A DNA stretch of 64,000 bases. Origin: Chitinophaga pinensis DSM 2588. GTDB lineage: Bacteria; Bacteroidota; Bacteroidia; Chitinophagales; Chitinophagaceae. Both the position numbers and the translations under genes were made by a program. The stretch is taken from contig NC_013132.1 of the NCBI RefSeq assembly GCF_000024005.1, forward strand, positions 5,574,001-5,638,000, written 5' to 3'. The notes beneath the pieces are model-generated. The model worked only from the letters and a program-made list of their open reading frames with translations. It was not told the origin of the DNA and made no database searches. This document shows, in pieces, positions 63,180-64,000 of this stretch (its first letter is position 1; every line of letters begins with the position of its first letter).

Positions 63180-64000
63180 TCAAAGATTGCTCTCATTCTG
63201 CGGCAATGGGTACCGCGTCCACACATCATCATCAGGCCTGTCTTTGGGCAGGGTCCCGAGTAAGTTATAGCGTCGCAGGTCAACCCAGCGATGTCCTTCC
63301 ATAAATAAAGAGTAACGGCGCTGATACAGTAATTCTGTAATCAGGGCAGCAGGTGTGATCCCACCTGCATAAGGCGTCATGTTATGTAGTGACCTGATAC
63401 GGTTCAGCGCCACAATGGCGTCCGGTAAAGAACCACTCTGTATCTTGGCTTCCGCATAGATCAGGATCAGTTCCTCATTGCGGATAATACTGATCGGTGC
63501 GTTCAGCGAACTCCAGATCACCACGTCGCGTGTACCTGTCAGACCATTCTGGCTGATGGGTGAATTACGCAGGGCTGTTTTTGCCAGACGGTCATCACCA
63601 GACACGATATTGGCCGCATAAGACGGATGTGACACCCTCACCTCACCATTGGTGTTCGGCGCCAGGTACATCGTATTTGCAATGTCGCCGCCATTGGTAG
63701 AAAAGTAATGGAACACGCCTGTATTCAACGCACCGTTCAGATCAAAGAAAGAGCCGTTCAGGGCAGTCAGCGCCTCTCCCCATTCCTTTCTGTAAATATG
63801 GACCCTGGCCGCTAATGCACGGTTGAATTTCAACAGTCCCGCCGCATCTTTAAAACCAGCAAATCCATCTGACAAAGGAAACATAACACTTGATCCGGTC
63901 AGGTCAGTCTGTCCCTCGTCCAGGAACTTCAGTACGGAATCCAGTACGATTGCCGGATCTGTAATGACAGCGCCGAGAGCCGCACCATTCGGCACGGGAA
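63180..64000 (-). CDS. SusD/RagB-family lipoprotein, C-terminal part, cut by window end
   Basis: The frame stays open to base 64000, so only the last 273 residues or so are seen and the signal sequence lies outside. The SusD C-terminal features are present: AARVHIYRKEWGEALTAL, RNEELILIYAEAKIQSGSLPDAIVALNRIR, LLYQRRYSLFMEGHRWVDLRRYN and a terminal YPLPQNE. It probably belongs to another SusCD locus continuing beyond the window. Confidence 0.93.
   Translation of the reverse strand, partial: PVPNGAALGAVITDPAIVLDSVLKFLDEGQTDLTGSSVMFPLSDGFAGFKDAAGLLKFNRALAARVHIYRKEWGEALTALNGSFFDLNGALNTGVFHYFSTNGGDIANTMYLAPNTNGEVRVSHPSYAANIVSGDDRLAKTALRNSPISQNGLTGTRDVVIWSSLNAPISIIRNEELILIYAEAKIQSGSLPDAIVALNRIRSLHNMTPYAGGITPAALITELLYQRRYSLFMEGHRWVDLRRYNLLGTLPKDRPDDDVWTRYPLPQNESNL

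Noticed and set aside
1..64000. CRISPR arrays, prophage or integrative element
   Set aside because: No array of direct repeats with unique spacers, no integrase, transposase or phage structural gene was seen.

Overview
The window looks like chromosome of a Bacteroidota bacterium, most probably a Chitinophaga-like member of the Chitinophagaceae. The evidence is three SusC/SusD pairs or fragments, a FecI/FecR sigma/anti-sigma pair, two secreted proteins with type IX secretion C-termini (a gliding-type and a Por-type tail), start codons without clear Shine-Dalgarno sequences, and a TTTG-N20-TAnnTTTG-like promoter. No tRNA, rRNA, CRISPR array, insertion sequence or integrase was seen. The assignment to a genus is inference.

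Layout. (1) 1-9132: late cobalamin synthesis. A chelatase-type VWA subunit (cut by the window start), cobU, cobT, cobS, cobC and a PduO-type adenosyltransferase run on the + strand; cobN and a CobW-type GTPase run towards them on the - strand. Together they cover cobalt insertion, adenosylation and nucleotide-loop assembly. (2) 9357-16316: a four-gene + strand operon with a ferritin-like protein, a LodA/GoxA-type quinoprotein oxidase, a radical SAM/SPASM enzyme and a LodB-like flavoprotein, preceded by a promoter that overlaps an inverted repeat. It is probably a self-contained cysteine-tryptophylquinone (CTQ) enzyme system, unusual in having both a flavin and a radical SAM maturase. An ABC-type permease follows. 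(3) 18879-28467 (-): sigma factor, FecR, STN-bearing SusC, SusD and a large zinc metalloprotease, i.e. a sigma-regulated uptake locus probably aimed at protein or peptide. (4) 29425-36181 (-): SusC, SusD, a DUF3823 lipoprotein and a GH43 enzyme, a pentose-polysaccharide utilisation locus. (5) 36182-37427: a 1.2 kb non-coding gap holding two inverted copies of a 160-170 bp repeat. (6) 37428-46933 (-): a membrane-spanning kelch/SARP-like regulator, a gliding-type C-terminal surface protein with beta-helix and Ig-like repeats, and a GH71/99-like hydrolase. (7) 47108-51288: a hypothetical protein, a decayed STM3941-family pseudogene, a serine hydrolase fused to TPR and glycogen-binding domains, and a royal-jelly-type lipoprotein.

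(8) 51493-61592 (-): the most interesting block, a tightly packed seven-gene operon that combines a tubulin/FtsZ-superfamily protein, a very large actin/Hsp70-fold ATPase, a VWA-like lipoprotein and four membrane proteins, one with a long cytoplasmic coiled coil. Nothing in it looks metabolic; it reads as an envelope-associated cytomotive or membrane-remodelling machine. (9) 61887-64000: a SnoaL-like protein, a polyphosphate-glucokinase-like ROK protein and the end of another SusD.

Across the window, 7-bp AATTNNN repeats sit at three intercistronic junctions with the same architecture, and helically phased TTAAC tracts lie upstream of two of the - strand operons.
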